From Aestuariispira insulae (GTDB lineage: Bacteria; Pseudomonadota; Alphaproteobacteria; UBA8366; Aestuariispiraceae), in assembly GCF_003385955.1 (NCBI RefSeq), contig NZ_QRDW01000001.1:873854-937853 (forward strand): a DNA stretch of 64,000 bases. Direction: 5' to 3'. Both the position numbers and the translations under genes were made by a program. Each line of letters starts with the position of its first letter. Within the stretch, counting starts at the first letter, position 1. Under the pieces are notes generated by a model. The model searched no databases, was not told the origin of the DNA, and saw only the letters and a list, made by a program, of their open reading frames with translations. Below, piece after piece: positions 18,259 to 26,537 of the stretch.

Positions 18259-18747
18259 ATGTTCACAACCACATTGGAGCCGCAGGATCTCCGTCTTTTA
18301 AACGCCTTGCAGGAAAATGCGCGCGCCACCAATGTGGAGCTTTCGGAAGCGGTCAACCTATCGCCCTCGCAATGCTATCGGCGGCTCAAAAGACTTGAGG
18401 AAAAAGGCTATATCAAACGCTATGCCGCCCAGCTCAGCCGCCGGGCGGTCGGCCTGGATGTGATGGCCTTTGTCAGTGTTACTTTGGAAAAACATGGCGA
18501 AGATCCCGCGCGGGCCTTCAACAGCGCGGTCCAGCGCTTTCCAGAGATCCTGGAATGCTGGGCAGTATCAGGTGAATCTGATTATCTGTTGCGGGTGGTC
18601 TCCACGGACCTGCGCACTTTTTCAAATTTCCTGATGCGCGATCTTCTGGGCCTGCCGATGGTATCCGGGGTCAAATCAACCATCCTGCTGGAAGAGGAAA
18701 AAAGCACCACCGCCTATCCATTGGGGCATTTGGCGGGTAAGCGCTGA
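18259..18747 (+). CDS. Lrp/AsnC family transcriptional regulator
   Basis: A 162-residue regulator with an N-terminal winged helix-turn-helix (about 7-60, NLSPSQCYRRLKRLEEKGYI) and a C-terminal RAM ligand-binding domain (VMAFVSVTLEKH to SGVKSTILLEE). The family binds DNA as dimers or octamers and senses amino acids. It is divergent from hppD, so control of tyrosine catabolism in response to an aromatic amino acid is likely. The ATG at 18259 gives the usual short N terminus before the HTH; upstream ATGs at 18217 and 18235 are in frame but the first lies inside the palindromic operator. A small GCGGC-gtta-GCCGC hairpin follows at 18759-18772. Confidence 0.92.
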   Translation: MFTTTLEPQDLRLLNALQENARATNVELSEAVNLSPSQCYRRLKRLEEKGYIKRYAAQLSRRAVGLDVMAFVSVTLEKHGEDPARAFNSAVQRFPEILECWAVSGESDYLLRVVSTDLRTFSNFLMRDLLGLPMVSGVKSTILLEEEKSTTAYPLGHLAGKR

Positions 18748-18764
18748 GCGCATGGCAAGCGGCG

Positions 18765-19076
18765 TTAGCCGCCCTTGACATGGCTCCCGGTGCCATCACC
18801 AGCAGGCTTCCAGCGGCGCGACCGGTTAACCACCATTTTCCGGTCCACTGCCTCCATCAAATCAAAGCCCGATAATTCCGCATAGCGGAATAGCAGGATG
18901 AGAATATCCGCCGCTTCCAACGCGGCTTCTTCATCCTGCCCGGCTCTGGCCGCTTCCAGCAGTTCATCCATCTCCAATTCGGCCCGTTCCAGCAATCTGA
19001 CCGGATCGGCCGCCGGGCCGAATGTTTCCTCGCCCCAGGCGGCAAGGCTGGCCTGGTTTTCCATACGGTTGCTCAT
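18765..19076 (-). CDS. Small MazG-like nucleotide pyrophosphohydrolase-family protein
   Basis: A 103-residue all-alpha protein resembling the DUF550/MazG superfamily. The segment RLLERAELEMDELLEAARAGQDEEAALEAADILILLFR contains the ExxE and ExxD metal-binding pattern of that fold (E-x2-E ... E-AAD). Members hydrolyse nucleoside triphosphates or their damaged forms, but the substrate here is unknown. The start overlaps the stop of the CDF transporter gene by 4 nt, so the two are translationally coupled. It is convergent with the Lrp-type gene. Confidence 0.7.
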   Translation of the reverse strand: MSNRMENQASLAAWGEETFGPAADPVRLLERAELEMDELLEAARAGQDEEAALEAADILILLFRYAELSGFDLMEAVDRKMVVNRSRRWKPAGDGTGSHVKGG

Positions 19077-20014
19077 GCCCCTTGTCCCACCTCCACAGCC
19101 TGATGATGGGCAGCAATGGACTGAGCTTCGATGAAGACCCGGCGAATCTGGGGATGCTTTTCCTTGATTGCTGTCTCCATCCGGGAAACGGCTTCTTCCA
19201 CATCATCCGCTGTGGCATCACTGGAAAAATCCAGGCTCATGGTCATGAGGATATCTTCCGGCCCCAGATGCATGGATAGCGCCTCATTGACATCCGTCAC
19301 CTGCGGATGACTGAGCACCAATGTCCTAACGCTTTCCACCATCGACATATCAGCCGATTCACCAATCAAGAGGCCCTTGGTTTCAATCGCGAGGATAATC
19401 GCCGCCACAGTCAACACCACCCCGATCCCGATCGAAGCCATGCCATCCAGGACCGGCATATTCAAAACCTGGCCCAGGAAGATGCCCGTGAAAGCCACCA
19501 TCAGGCCGATCATGGCCGCGCTGTCTTCCAACAGAACCGCCATCACAGCAGGATCCTTCGTCTTGCGGATAGCTTCAAACATGCCCCGGTCACCACGTGC
19601 CCGGTTGAACTCCTTAAACGCCACCCACCAGGCAAAGCCTTCAATCACAAAAGCAACCGCAAGGACGATATAGTTGACGGTCGGATCATGAACAGCAACC
19701 GGATGCAGAACCTTTTCCACCCCTTCATAGAAGGAAACACCGGCCCCGACCGCAAAGATCAGAATCGCCACCACAAAGGACCAAAAATAAAGCTCCATGG
19801 AATAACCAAAGGGATGGCGTTTATCCGCGGGCCTTGCCGCCCGTCCCATACCATAGAGCAGCAAAGCCTGGTTGCCGGTATCCACCAGGGAATGGATTCC
19901 TTCCGAAAACATAGCGGCAGAGCCGGTAAAGGCTGACGCCACGAATTTTGCCACTGCGATCAGGAAATTTGCCGTAATCCCGGCAAGGATCACTTTTTTA
20001 GAACCGCTGGCCAC
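19073..20014 (-). CDS. Cation diffusion facilitator (CDF) family transporter
   Basis: A 313-residue inner-membrane transporter. Five or six hydrophobic segments occupy the first 210 residues, with the metal-site pattern SEGIHSLVDTGNQ (H-x3-D) in the second helix and SAAMIGLMVAFTG later. The C-terminal cytoplasmic domain of about 90 residues (VTDVNEALSMHLGPEDILMTM) is the CDF dimerisation domain. It should export Zn2+, Fe2+ or a similar divalent cation by proton antiport; specificity is not clear. The start is GTG at 20012-20014 with GGGGGAG upstream. It is followed by a MazG-like gene in 4-nt overlap. Confidence 0.9.
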   Translation of the reverse strand: MASGSKKVILAGITANFLIAVAKFVASAFTGSAAMFSEGIHSLVDTGNQALLLYGMGRAARPADKRHPFGYSMELYFWSFVVAILIFAVGAGVSFYEGVEKVLHPVAVHDPTVNYIVLAVAFVIEGFAWWVAFKEFNRARGDRGMFEAIRKTKDPAVMAVLLEDSAAMIGLMVAFTGIFLGQVLNMPVLDGMASIGIGVVLTVAAIILAIETKGLLIGESADMSMVESVRTLVLSHPQVTDVNEALSMHLGPEDILMTMSLDFSSDATADDVEEAVSRMETAIKEKHPQIRRVFIEAQSIAAHHQAVEVGQGA

Positions 20015-20036
20015 CCCTTACACTCCCCCATAATTT

Positions 20037-20067
20037 GTTCCGGCAGATGGTTTTCATCTGCCCGAAC
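20037..20067 (-). terminator. Hairpin after the hydroxyproline epimerase gene
   Basis: Perfect 8-bp stem GGCAGATG (20042-20049) / CATCTGCC (20055-20062), extended past one mismatch by GTTC (20037-20040) / GAAC (20064-20067). It lies 19 bp after the epimerase stop on the minus strand. The downstream T-tract is weak (AACAAATTATGG), so it could be a terminator or an RNA stabiliser ahead of the CDF gene. Confidence 0.55.
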
Positions 20068-20086
20068 GTTAGAGGGCAAAGACTGG

Positions 20087-21088
20087 TCAGACAACCTGGA
20101 ATCCGCGCGCATAGGGATCCCGGTCATCAATGAAGATGGTGTTATAGCCAGTAACCCGCGCCCAGCCGCGGATTGATGGGATAATCGCCGGCATGCCCGA
20201 CAGTTCGGTCACGGCCTCAACCCGGCCATGGAACTGGCTGCCTATGATGCTTTCATGGACAAAGTCATCACCTTCCTTCAACTTGCCCTTGGCCGCCAGT
20301 TGCGCCATACGGGCCGAGGTTCCAGTCCCGCAAGGAGAACGGTCGATGGCCTTGTCCCCATAGAAAACAGCATTGCGGGCGTGTGATCCCTCGGTTTTTG
20401 GCTCACCGGTCCATTGAATATGCGACAGGCCGCGGATGGTGGGATTTTCGGGGTGAACAAATTCATAGGCGTCATTCATCGCCGCGCGCAGTTTGAGGGA
20501 CATGCGGATCAGGTCTCCGGCGGCGAAATCATCCATGTCGCGGAAATTTTCCTGTGGTTCGACAATGCAATAAAAATTTCCGCCATAAGCCACATCAACC
20601 GACAGCCGTCCCAATTCCGGACAATCGATCTCCAGCCCTTCCGCATCCAGATATGACGCCACATTACGGATCCGCACCCATTCAACAAAACCGTCCTGCA
20701 TCTCATATTCGGCGACAACTTTGCCCGCCGGCGTATCCAGGTTCAAAACACCAGGTGTCCCCGGCTGCACCAGATCATTTTCCAGCGCGATCGTTACCGT
20801 GCCGATGGTGCCATGGCCACACATAGGCAAGCATCCGCTGGTTTCGATAAAGAGGATTCCGACATCACAATCTTCACGGGTTGGCGGATAGAGGATGGAG
20901 CCCGACATCATATCGTGGCCGCGGGGTTCGAACATCAACCCGGTCCGGATCCAGTCATATTCGCGCAGGAAATGCTGTCGGCGCTCGCTCATGCTGTCGC
21001 CTGTCAGGTCCGGCCCGCCCTCGCGCACCACCCGGACCGGGTTGCCGCATGTATGACCGTCAATGCAATCGAAACGATGGGAATTCAT
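20087..21088 (-). CDS. 4-hydroxyproline 2-epimerase (proline racemase family)
   Basis: A 333-residue proline-racemase-fold enzyme. Both catalytic cysteines are present: Cys90 in PMCGHGTIG and Cys253 in DRSPCGTGTSA. The two-Cys form supports racemase or epimerase activity; the dehydratases of this family usually have Thr at one position. The most likely reaction is trans-4-hydroxy-L-proline to cis-4-hydroxy-D-proline, the first step of hydroxyproline catabolism. The start ATG at 21086-21088 follows AGGAAAGAG. The MFS gene directly upstream on the same strand may import the substrate. The later pathway enzymes are not in the window. Confidence 0.88.
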   Translation of the reverse strand: MNSHRFDCIDGHTCGNPVRVVREGGPDLTGDSMSERRQHFLREYDWIRTGLMFEPRGHDMMSGSILYPPTREDCDVGILFIETSGCLPMCGHGTIGTVTIALENDLVQPGTPGVLNLDTPAGKVVAEYEMQDGFVEWVRIRNVASYLDAEGLEIDCPELGRLSVDVAYGGNFYCIVEPQENFRDMDDFAAGDLIRMSLKLRAAMNDAYEFVHPENPTIRGLSHIQWTGEPKTEGSHARNAVFYGDKAIDRSPCGTGTSARMAQLAAKGKLKEGDDFVHESIIGSQFHGRVEAVTELSGMPAIIPSIRGWARVTGYNTIFIDDRDPYARGFQVV

Positions 21089-21139
21089 TCTACTCTTTCC
21101 TTCACTGAAGAATAACAAATCACAAATGGTGCCAGATCG

Positions 21140-22345
21140 CTATCGGCGGCCATGGGCCAGTTTCAGGGATTCCGGCATAGCCCTCAGCCGCGCCATGGCC
21201 ACAACACCGATGACTGGCCCTATCACCAGGGGCATAAAGGCAAATGACCATCCCACCCAAGCCACCAGTGGCGGGATCATATGGATGGTGATGATGGTCA
21301 GCAAAAAACCGATACAGGTCTGGATGGTCACCATGGTTCCAGTCAAAGTGGGATCGGATAACTCAATGACGCTGGCTGAGAATTGTGCTGAATCCGCCAC
21401 AATGCTGATCCCCCAGACAAGGCAAAGTGACACCAAAAGCCAGGGGCTGGCACCAAACAGGAAGCCGGCGGCCAACGCACAGCTGCCGCTGATGGAGAGC
21501 GCCCCGATCGTCAGGGTTGTCCGGCCCATCCGATCCGCGAAATATCCCCCGTAAAGGCTGCCCAGCGCCCCGGCTGCGATGATTGCAAAGCTGGCAATGC
21601 GCGCCCAGAAAGCCGCCTCCGGTCCGCCGGGGTTGAGCGCAAAGCTTGCTTGAAGAAACACCCCGATCCAGGCCCACATGGCATAAAGCTCCCACATATG
21701 GCCGAAATACCCCAGATTGGCATAACGCAAAGGCCGGTTTTTCCAGGCATCAAACATGTGGGTCAGCTTGAAGGGCGGGGTGCGGCCCATATTCGGGCCC
21801 AAGGCAAAGGCAGCGATCAACAGGGCCCCGGTTCCAGCAGCGACGGAAGCGGCCGCAATAGTCAATCGCCAGTCAAGCCCGCCAAAGGCATCGATCATAT
21901 GCGGTGCCGCCGAACCGAAGGTCAAGGCCGCTACCAGGATGCCGACCAAAAGCCCCATATCCGCCTTGGCCCATGATGACGCCATCTTCATACCCACTGG
22001 ATAGATACCGGCCATGCAGATTCCGACCAGGAACCGCAATAAAGGTAACAGGATCGACGTCGGATCGACCATCAGGATCAGGCTGTTGGCCGCCGCCGCC
22101 ACGAAGGTCGAAACGGCAAAAAACCATTTCAAATTCAGCCGGTCCGCCAGCCCCAACATAGCGCTGAGTATGGTGCCCACTACGAAACCCACATTCACAC
22201 TGCTGCTGATCAGGGAGGCTTGCAGATCGGTCAGCGCAAATTCAGCTCGGAGGGCCGGAATGGTTGCCGACGAGGAAAACCATAGGGTCATTGCCAGAAC
22301 CTCGCACAGGACGAGTATGGAGATAGACCGCCATTTCAAGGACAT
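21140..22345 (-). CDS. Major facilitator superfamily transporter
   Basis: A 401-residue MFS permease with 12 predicted membrane segments, beginning SLKWRSISILVLCEVLAMTLWFSSSATIP. The loop LADRLNLKW resembles the MFS motif-A position. I chose the ATG at 22343-22345 (GGAG 8 nt upstream); a longer frame to 22399 adds 18 poorly conserved residues. It ends 51 bp before the hydroxyproline epimerase start on the same strand, which suggests uptake of hydroxyproline, proline betaine or a related amino acid, although the sequence itself does not fix the substrate. Confidence 0.85.
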   Translation of the reverse strand: MSLKWRSISILVLCEVLAMTLWFSSSATIPALRAEFALTDLQASLISSSVNVGFVVGTILSAMLGLADRLNLKWFFAVSTFVAAAANSLILMVDPTSILLPLLRFLVGICMAGIYPVGMKMASSWAKADMGLLVGILVAALTFGSAAPHMIDAFGGLDWRLTIAAASVAAGTGALLIAAFALGPNMGRTPPFKLTHMFDAWKNRPLRYANLGYFGHMWELYAMWAWIGVFLQASFALNPGGPEAAFWARIASFAIIAAGALGSLYGGYFADRMGRTTLTIGALSISGSCALAAGFLFGASPWLLVSLCLVWGISIVADSAQFSASVIELSDPTLTGTMVTIQTCIGFLLTIITIHMIPPLVAWVGWSFAFMPLVIGPVIGVVAMARLRAMPESLKLAHGRR

Positions 22346-22666
22346 GAACAAGACTCCATCAAGGCTCACGGGAGCATATATTTTAGACACATATGCCATG
22401 AGGGTGCACGAAGTCCGCCATTAAATCAGTCGCCAATTCACTCTGATGCAGATTTATCCGTTGTAAGGCCGCATCTTTGGCAACTTTCAGAAAATTTCTA
22501 CTAATATATCTACAATATACTAATTCGCAAAACAAGCTTGATGATGCAGGCAAACCTACTTCTTCATGACGCTTCCGGTTTGACACAGAAATGATTCGAC
22601 TCGTTTCCGGAAATATTGTACCTACTAGTATGTACATTTCCCCCTTCAATCATCAGAGATCCCATC
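22346..22666. other. Divergent intergenic region between the MFS and GST genes
   Basis: A 321-bp AT-rich promoter region. It contains an inverted repeat GCATAT/ATATGC close to the MFS start, a TTGACA hexamer at 22580-22585, and the TetR-like operator at 22617-22636. I see no gene in it. Confidence 0.6.
22617..22636. promoter_or_regulatory. Near-perfect 20-bp palindrome, probable TetR operator
   Basis: TGTACCTACTAGTATGTACA reads the same on both strands except for one base pair in each arm. It ends 30 bp before the GST start codon, overlapping the expected promoter. Length and symmetry fit TetR-family operators, and a TetR gene is the second gene of the same operon, so autoregulation is the simplest model. 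Confidence 0.7.
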
Positions 22667-23278
22667 ATGCAGCTGTTATGCTCCCCCTCCTCGCCCTATG
22701 TCCGAAAAGCCCGGATTGTCCGATTGGAAAAGAAACTCACCCCTGACATTTCCGAAACCATGGTTGTTGCCATGGAAAGCCCACCCCAACTGCTGGACGC
22801 CAACCCGCTTTCCAAAATTCCGGCGTTGGTTCGCCCCGGCCTTCCCCCTTTATTCGACAGCCCCGTCATTTGCGAATATCTGGACAGCCTCCCCTCACCG
22901 GTCCCGGCCCTGCTGGTGGAAAAGGGCGAAGCCCGCTGGCAGGCACTACGATTGCAGGCCATGGCCGACGGTGCCATAGACGCCTGTTTTAACATGGTCA
23001 CGGAACGCCGCCGGGATGAAGAAAAGCGATCCCCCCTTTGGCAGGACCGTTGGATGAATGCCGTGATGCGGTCCCTGGACCGGATGGAACAGGAATGCGG
23101 CACCTGGCAGACGGATCTTGATCTCGGCCAAATCGCAACCGGTTGCCTTCTGGGCTATCTCGGTTTCCGCTTTGAGAGCCTCGACTGGCGGGCAAACCGG
23201 CCTCATCTGGCGAAAAAGTTTGACGAATGGATGGCCAGACCTTCCTTTAGAGAAACTATCCCCTTTGACCCCACCTGA
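22667..23278 (+). CDS. Glutathione S-transferase family protein
   Basis: A 203-residue GST with an N-terminal thioredoxin-fold domain (about 1-78; SPSSPYVRKARI at the active site and NPLSKIPALV with the cis-Pro, then DSPVICEYLDS that binds the glutathione gamma-glutamyl part) and a C-terminal helical domain. Such proteins conjugate glutathione to electrophiles. The ATG at 22667 is preferred over an upstream frame because that extension crosses the palindromic operator. It is followed 16 bp later by a TetR regulator, suggesting an inducible detoxification pair. Confidence 0.9.
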   Translation: MQLLCSPSSPYVRKARIVRLEKKLTPDISETMVVAMESPPQLLDANPLSKIPALVRPGLPPLFDSPVICEYLDSLPSPVPALLVEKGEARWQALRLQAMADGAIDACFNMVTERRRDEEKRSPLWQDRWMNAVMRSLDRMEQECGTWQTDLDLGQIATGCLLGYLGFRFESLDWRANRPHLAKKFDEWMARPSFRETIPFDPT

Positions 23279-23294
23279 TCCTTGTGGAGCCAAT

Positions 23295-23858
23295 ATGTCG
23301 AAAAAAGAGGCCCTGATCGACGCCACCAAACAGCTGTTATGGGAAAAAGGCTATGAAGCCACCAGTCCCCGTGACATCCAGGCATTAAGCGCCACCGGTC
23401 AGGGCAGCTTTTATCATCATTTCGACGGCAAAAAGGATCTGGCCATTGCCGCGCTCGAAGAAATCAGCCGTGAAATGCTCGATATCATGCGCGACAATCT
23501 GGCGGCAAAGGGGCCGGCACAGCAACGCTTGGAATCCTATCTTTGCAAGCCGCGGGAAAGCCTGAAAGGCTGCCGGGTCGGGCGGCTTGCCAATGAAATC
23601 TCCATGCAAGACCCTCAACTTGGCCAGCCGATGCGTGCCTATTTCGAAGAACTGACTGAGCTACTGAAGCATGCAATCCGCGAAGCACAGGAAGATGGCA
23701 GCCTTCCGGCCCATCTCGATGCCGGGGACCTGGCCACGACCCTCCTGGCTGTGGTCCAAGGCGGCTTCGTTCTCTCCAGGGCACAAGACCGCACGGACAT
23801 TCATCAGTCCATCGCCCGCAGCATGATCAATCTGCTTTTCGGCGGAGAGGCCCGCTAA
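23295..23858 (+). CDS. TetR/AcrR family transcriptional regulator
   Basis: A 187-residue repressor. The N-terminal helix-turn-helix (about 5-50) has ALIDATKQLLWEKGYEAT and GQGSFYHHFDGKKDLA, and the rest is the helical ligand-binding domain. The ATG at 23295 has GGAG 6-7 nt upstream; the longer open frame overlaps the GST gene and is not conserved in type. It probably represses its own GST-tetR operon through the palindrome at 22617-22636 and is released by a reactive small molecule. It is convergent with the GntR gene, only 6 bp apart. Confidence 0.92.
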   Translation: MSKKEALIDATKQLLWEKGYEATSPRDIQALSATGQGSFYHHFDGKKDLAIAALEEISREMLDIMRDNLAAKGPAQQRLESYLCKPRESLKGCRVGRLANEISMQDPQLGQPMRAYFEELTELLKHAIREAQEDGSLPAHLDAGDLATTLLAVVQGGFVLSRAQDRTDIHQSIARSMINLLFGGEAR

Positions 23859-23864
23859 AGACCC

Positions 23865-24515
23865 TCAAATCACCTTGCGTGCCGCCGCTTCCAGATAATC
23901 CATGAGTTTATCTGAAGCATCCGCCGCCTTCTCCGGCTCACCATCGGCCACTGCCAACATGATCTGGGTGTGAAGATCAGCCGCGATGGAAAGCTCTGCC
24001 TCACCCTGGTGATAATACCAGAAACGTCGCGACAGGCTTTGCAACGGCTGGCAGGATTGCGAAGCAAAAGGATTTCGGGCTGCCTGCCCCAGGATCCGGT
24101 CAAACTCCTTGTCCTGGCGCATGAATTCGTCAATGTCCCCCTGATCTGCAGCGGTGCGGATTGCCTCGGCACAATCGCGCAGTTGCTCGCGCTCCTGCTT
24201 ATCTGCCCGTTTCGCAGCGGAAGCGGCAATCAAGCGTTCCAGAACGCGCCTTGTCTCCAGCACGATGAGATGCTCTGAGGCATGTACCTCACTGACAATC
24301 ATCGCCCGGCGCGGCTGAATTGTGACCAAACGTTCCGCCGCCAGTTTCTGCAACGCCTCGCGCATGGGAGTGCGCCCGATTTCCAACGCACTGCATAAAT
24401 CCGGCTCGTTCAGGATACTGCCCGGCCGCAGGCGCAGGGTGATGATTAATTCTTCCAATTCCCGGTAGGCCCGGTCTGCAAGTTTTTCCCGCTGTGCACC
24501 GATCTGAATACTCAT
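23865..24515 (-). CDS. GntR family transcriptional regulator (FCD subfamily)
   Basis: A 216-residue regulator with an N-terminal winged helix (ADRAYRELEELIITLRLRPG and LEIGRTPMREALQKLAAERLV) and a C-terminal all-helical FCD effector domain (about 85-210). FCD members usually sense carboxylic acids and control catabolic genes. It follows the XRE-cupin regulator by 60 bp on the same strand, so the two may share a transcript. No catabolic operon lies directly beside it, so its target is unclear. Confidence 0.9.
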   Translation of the reverse strand: MSIQIGAQREKLADRAYRELEELIITLRLRPGSILNEPDLCSALEIGRTPMREALQKLAAERLVTIQPRRAMIVSEVHASEHLIVLETRRVLERLIAASAAKRADKQEREQLRDCAEAIRTAADQGDIDEFMRQDKEFDRILGQAARNPFASQSCQPLQSLSRRFWYYHQGEAELSIAADLHTQIMLAVADGEPEKAADASDKLMDYLEAAARKVI

Positions 24516-24575
24516 CGTGTCTCGTCTTTGCCCTGGTGAATTCGTTTATTATGCCCGATTCCCGCAATCTGGAAA

Positions 24576-25151
24576 TCAGGTAATCGGCCGCCCCAGGACA
24601 ACCACCATCGTCGCCCTTGCGGGTGTGGATCCCGGATTACTGACCACATGCCGTTCATCCGCCGGATAACGCAGCGTCTCACCTTTTGAGATGCGCTCAC
24701 TGCTCTCACCTGTTGCAACCTCCAGCTCCCCTTCCAGAACCGTCAGATTTTCCAGGGTTCCCGGATCGTGTGGATCGGAAACCAGACGCCCGCCCGGATC
24801 CACTTCTATATCATACCATTGCAGCCAGTTGACCGTTGTGATCGGTCCTAGGATGCGGAGGTTGCAGCGCCCGTCATCACTGCGGATCACTGGTGTGGAA
24901 TGTTCAGTCAACTTGTCGAAAATCCTGGGATCGGTGTCTTCCCGCACGATCTCTTCCACCGTGATATGCAGCGCTTTGCAGATTCGGTAAATCGTCGACA
25001 GAGTCGGGTTATTCTGGTCCCGCTCGATCTGGGAAAGCACGGATTTCGATACACCCGATTTTGCCGCAAGATCGTCCAGGCTCATCTTATAGGCCTGGCG
25101 TAGACGCAAGACCTTGCGCCCGATTTTCGGCATTTCTCCGCCATCAACCAT
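24576..25151 (-). CDS. XRE family regulator with cupin domain
   Basis: A 191-residue protein with an N-terminal XRE helix-turn-helix (about 8-65, LRQAYKMSLDDLAAKSGVSKSVLSQIERDQNNPT) and a C-terminal cupin barrel (about 115-185, LENLTVLEGELEVATGE and YPADERHVVSNPG). This architecture is common in regulators of amino acid, polyamine and sulfur metabolism that bind a small effector in the cupin. It is divergent from metZ with a 164-bp gap that carries an inverted-repeat operator in the metZ promoter, so it is the best candidate for the metZ regulator. The ATG at 25149-25151 is used; another lies six codons later. Confidence 0.9.
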   Translation of the reverse strand: MVDGGEMPKIGRKVLRLRQAYKMSLDDLAAKSGVSKSVLSQIERDQNNPTLSTIYRICKALHITVEEIVREDTDPRIFDKLTEHSTPVIRSDDGRCNLRILGPITTVNWLQWYDIEVDPGGRLVSDPHDPGTLENLTVLEGELEVATGESSERISKGETLRYPADERHVVSNPGSTPARATMVVVLGRPIT

Positions 25152-25239
25152 GTTAAACTATCCCAATCATCAAGGTCTGACACCATTTTCCGCTCTTTAT
25201 GGCACAGGTTGGACAATTCTTGCAACGGAACATTTTTGA

Positions 25240-25268
25240 TTGACAGAACATTTGTTCGTTTTATTGTA
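25240..25268 (+). promoter_or_regulatory. metZ promoter with operator-like inverted repeat in the spacer
   Basis: A consensus -35 TTGACA (25240-25245) is followed after 17 bp by ATTGTA (25263-25268), a reasonable -10. The spacer contains GAACATTTGTTC (25246-25257), an inverted repeat with 5-bp arms. A second copy of the half sequence GAACATTT lies at 25228-25235, 18 bp upstream. A repressor on this site would block RNA polymerase. The metZ start is 47 bp downstream. Confidence 0.65.
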
Positions 25269-25315
25269 CGAGACAGTTATTTCATGGGGAAAAGTCCCGG
25301 CTGAGGATTCAGGTT

Positions 25316-26503
25316 ATGAGTAAAGATTTCGCCGATTGGCATCCGGAAACAGCATTGATCCAGGGCGGCCTGGAACGGTCACAGCACATGGAAACCGCAG
25401 AGGCGATTTATATGACCTCCGGTTATGTCTATTCCTCTGCCGAGGAAGCCGAGCATGCTTTCAAGACCGACGGCGCGCGCTATGTCTACAGCCGCTATGC
25501 CAACCCGACCGTAACCACCCTGCAAGAGCGCCTGCGCCTTCTGGAAGGGGCGGAAGCCTGTGTCACCACATCCAGCGGCATGTCGGCTGTTTATAATGCG
25601 CTGATCGCCCTGTTGAAAGCCGGGGACCGGGTGGTCGCCTCCAAGGCGCTGTTCGGGTCCTGCCAATATATCATCAATGAAATCCTGCCGCGCTATGGAG
25701 TTGAATCCGAATTTGTCGACGGTACCGACCTCGCCCAGTGGGAAGCGGCCCTATCCAAACCGACCCAGGCGGTGTTTTTGGAAACCCCTTCAAACCCGAC
25801 CCTGGAAATCATCGACTTGCCGGCTGTGGCCGAACTTGCCCACAAGGCCGGCGCGACCGTAGTGGTCGACAATGTCTTTGCTACACCGGGCAACCAAAAG
25901 CCGCTGGAACTGGGCGCGGATGTGGTGATTTATTCCGCGACCAAACATATTGACGGCCAGGGCCGCTGTATGGGCGGGGCAATCTTGGGCACCCAGGAAT
26001 ATTGCAAGGAGAAGGTCACCCCCTTCATCCGCCATACCGGTCCGTCGTTGAGCCCGTTCAATGCCTGGATCCTGTTAAAGGGGCTCGAGACCCTGCCGCT
26101 CCGGATCGAACGCCAATGTGAGACGGCCTTGAAAATCGCCAAGTATTTCGAGGGCAATGACGCTTTTGAAAAGGTGCTTTACCCCCATTTAGAAAGTCAT
26201 CCGCAGGTGGAACTTGCCCGCAAGCAGATGCGCCTGGGCGGCTCTATGGTCACTTTTGATCTGAAGGGCGGCAAGGACAAAGCGTTCAAATTCCTAAACG
26301 CGCTCAAAGTCGCAACCATCTCCAATAATCTAGGGGATTCAAAAACCCTGGCCACCCATCCCGCCACCACCACGCACCAGCGCCTGAGTGACGAGGAGCG
26401 CGCTGAAATGGGGATCACGGACGGCATGCTGCGCCTGTCGGTCGGGCTGGAGAATGCCGACGATCTGATCCGGGACTTGGATCAGGCCATCGCAACCCTT
26501 TGA
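25316..26503 (+). CDS. metZ: O-succinylhomoserine sulfhydrylase
   Basis: A 395-residue PLP enzyme of the Cys/Met metabolism family. The PLP lysine is Lys210 in SATKHIDGQGRCMGG, and the family blocks YSRYANPTVTTLQERLRLLEGAEAC and DNVFATPGNQKPLELGADVV are present. MetZ uses sulfide and O-succinylhomoserine to make homocysteine for methionine synthesis. The close relatives CTH-gamma-synthase and MegL are possible, but the GQGRCMGG context and length fit MetZ. The ATG at 25316 follows GAGG. A rhodanese-domain gene follows after 34 bp on the same strand. Confidence 0.92.
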   Translation: MSKDFADWHPETALIQGGLERSQHMETAEAIYMTSGYVYSSAEEAEHAFKTDGARYVYSRYANPTVTTLQERLRLLEGAEACVTTSSGMSAVYNALIALLKAGDRVVASKALFGSCQYIINEILPRYGVESEFVDGTDLAQWEAALSKPTQAVFLETPSNPTLEIIDLPAVAELAHKAGATVVVDNVFATPGNQKPLELGADVVIYSATKHIDGQGRCMGGAILGTQEYCKEKVTPFIRHTGPSLSPFNAWILLKGLETLPLRIERQCETALKIAKYFEGNDAFEKVLYPHLESHPQVELARKQMRLGGSMVTFDLKGGKDKAFKFLNALKVATISNNLGDSKTLATHPATTTHQRLSDEERAEMGITDGMLRLSVGLENADDLIRDLDQAIATL

Positions 26504-26537
26504 AAACAGAAAATAACTGAGTTGGGAAATCTGGGTG

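Noticed and set aside
25269-25315. SAM-II or similar riboswitch before metZ
   Set aside because: SAM-II RNAs often precede met genes in alphaproteobacteria, but the transcribed leader after the proposed promoter is about 40 nt, and the conserved SAM-II core with its pseudoknot strand is not visible.
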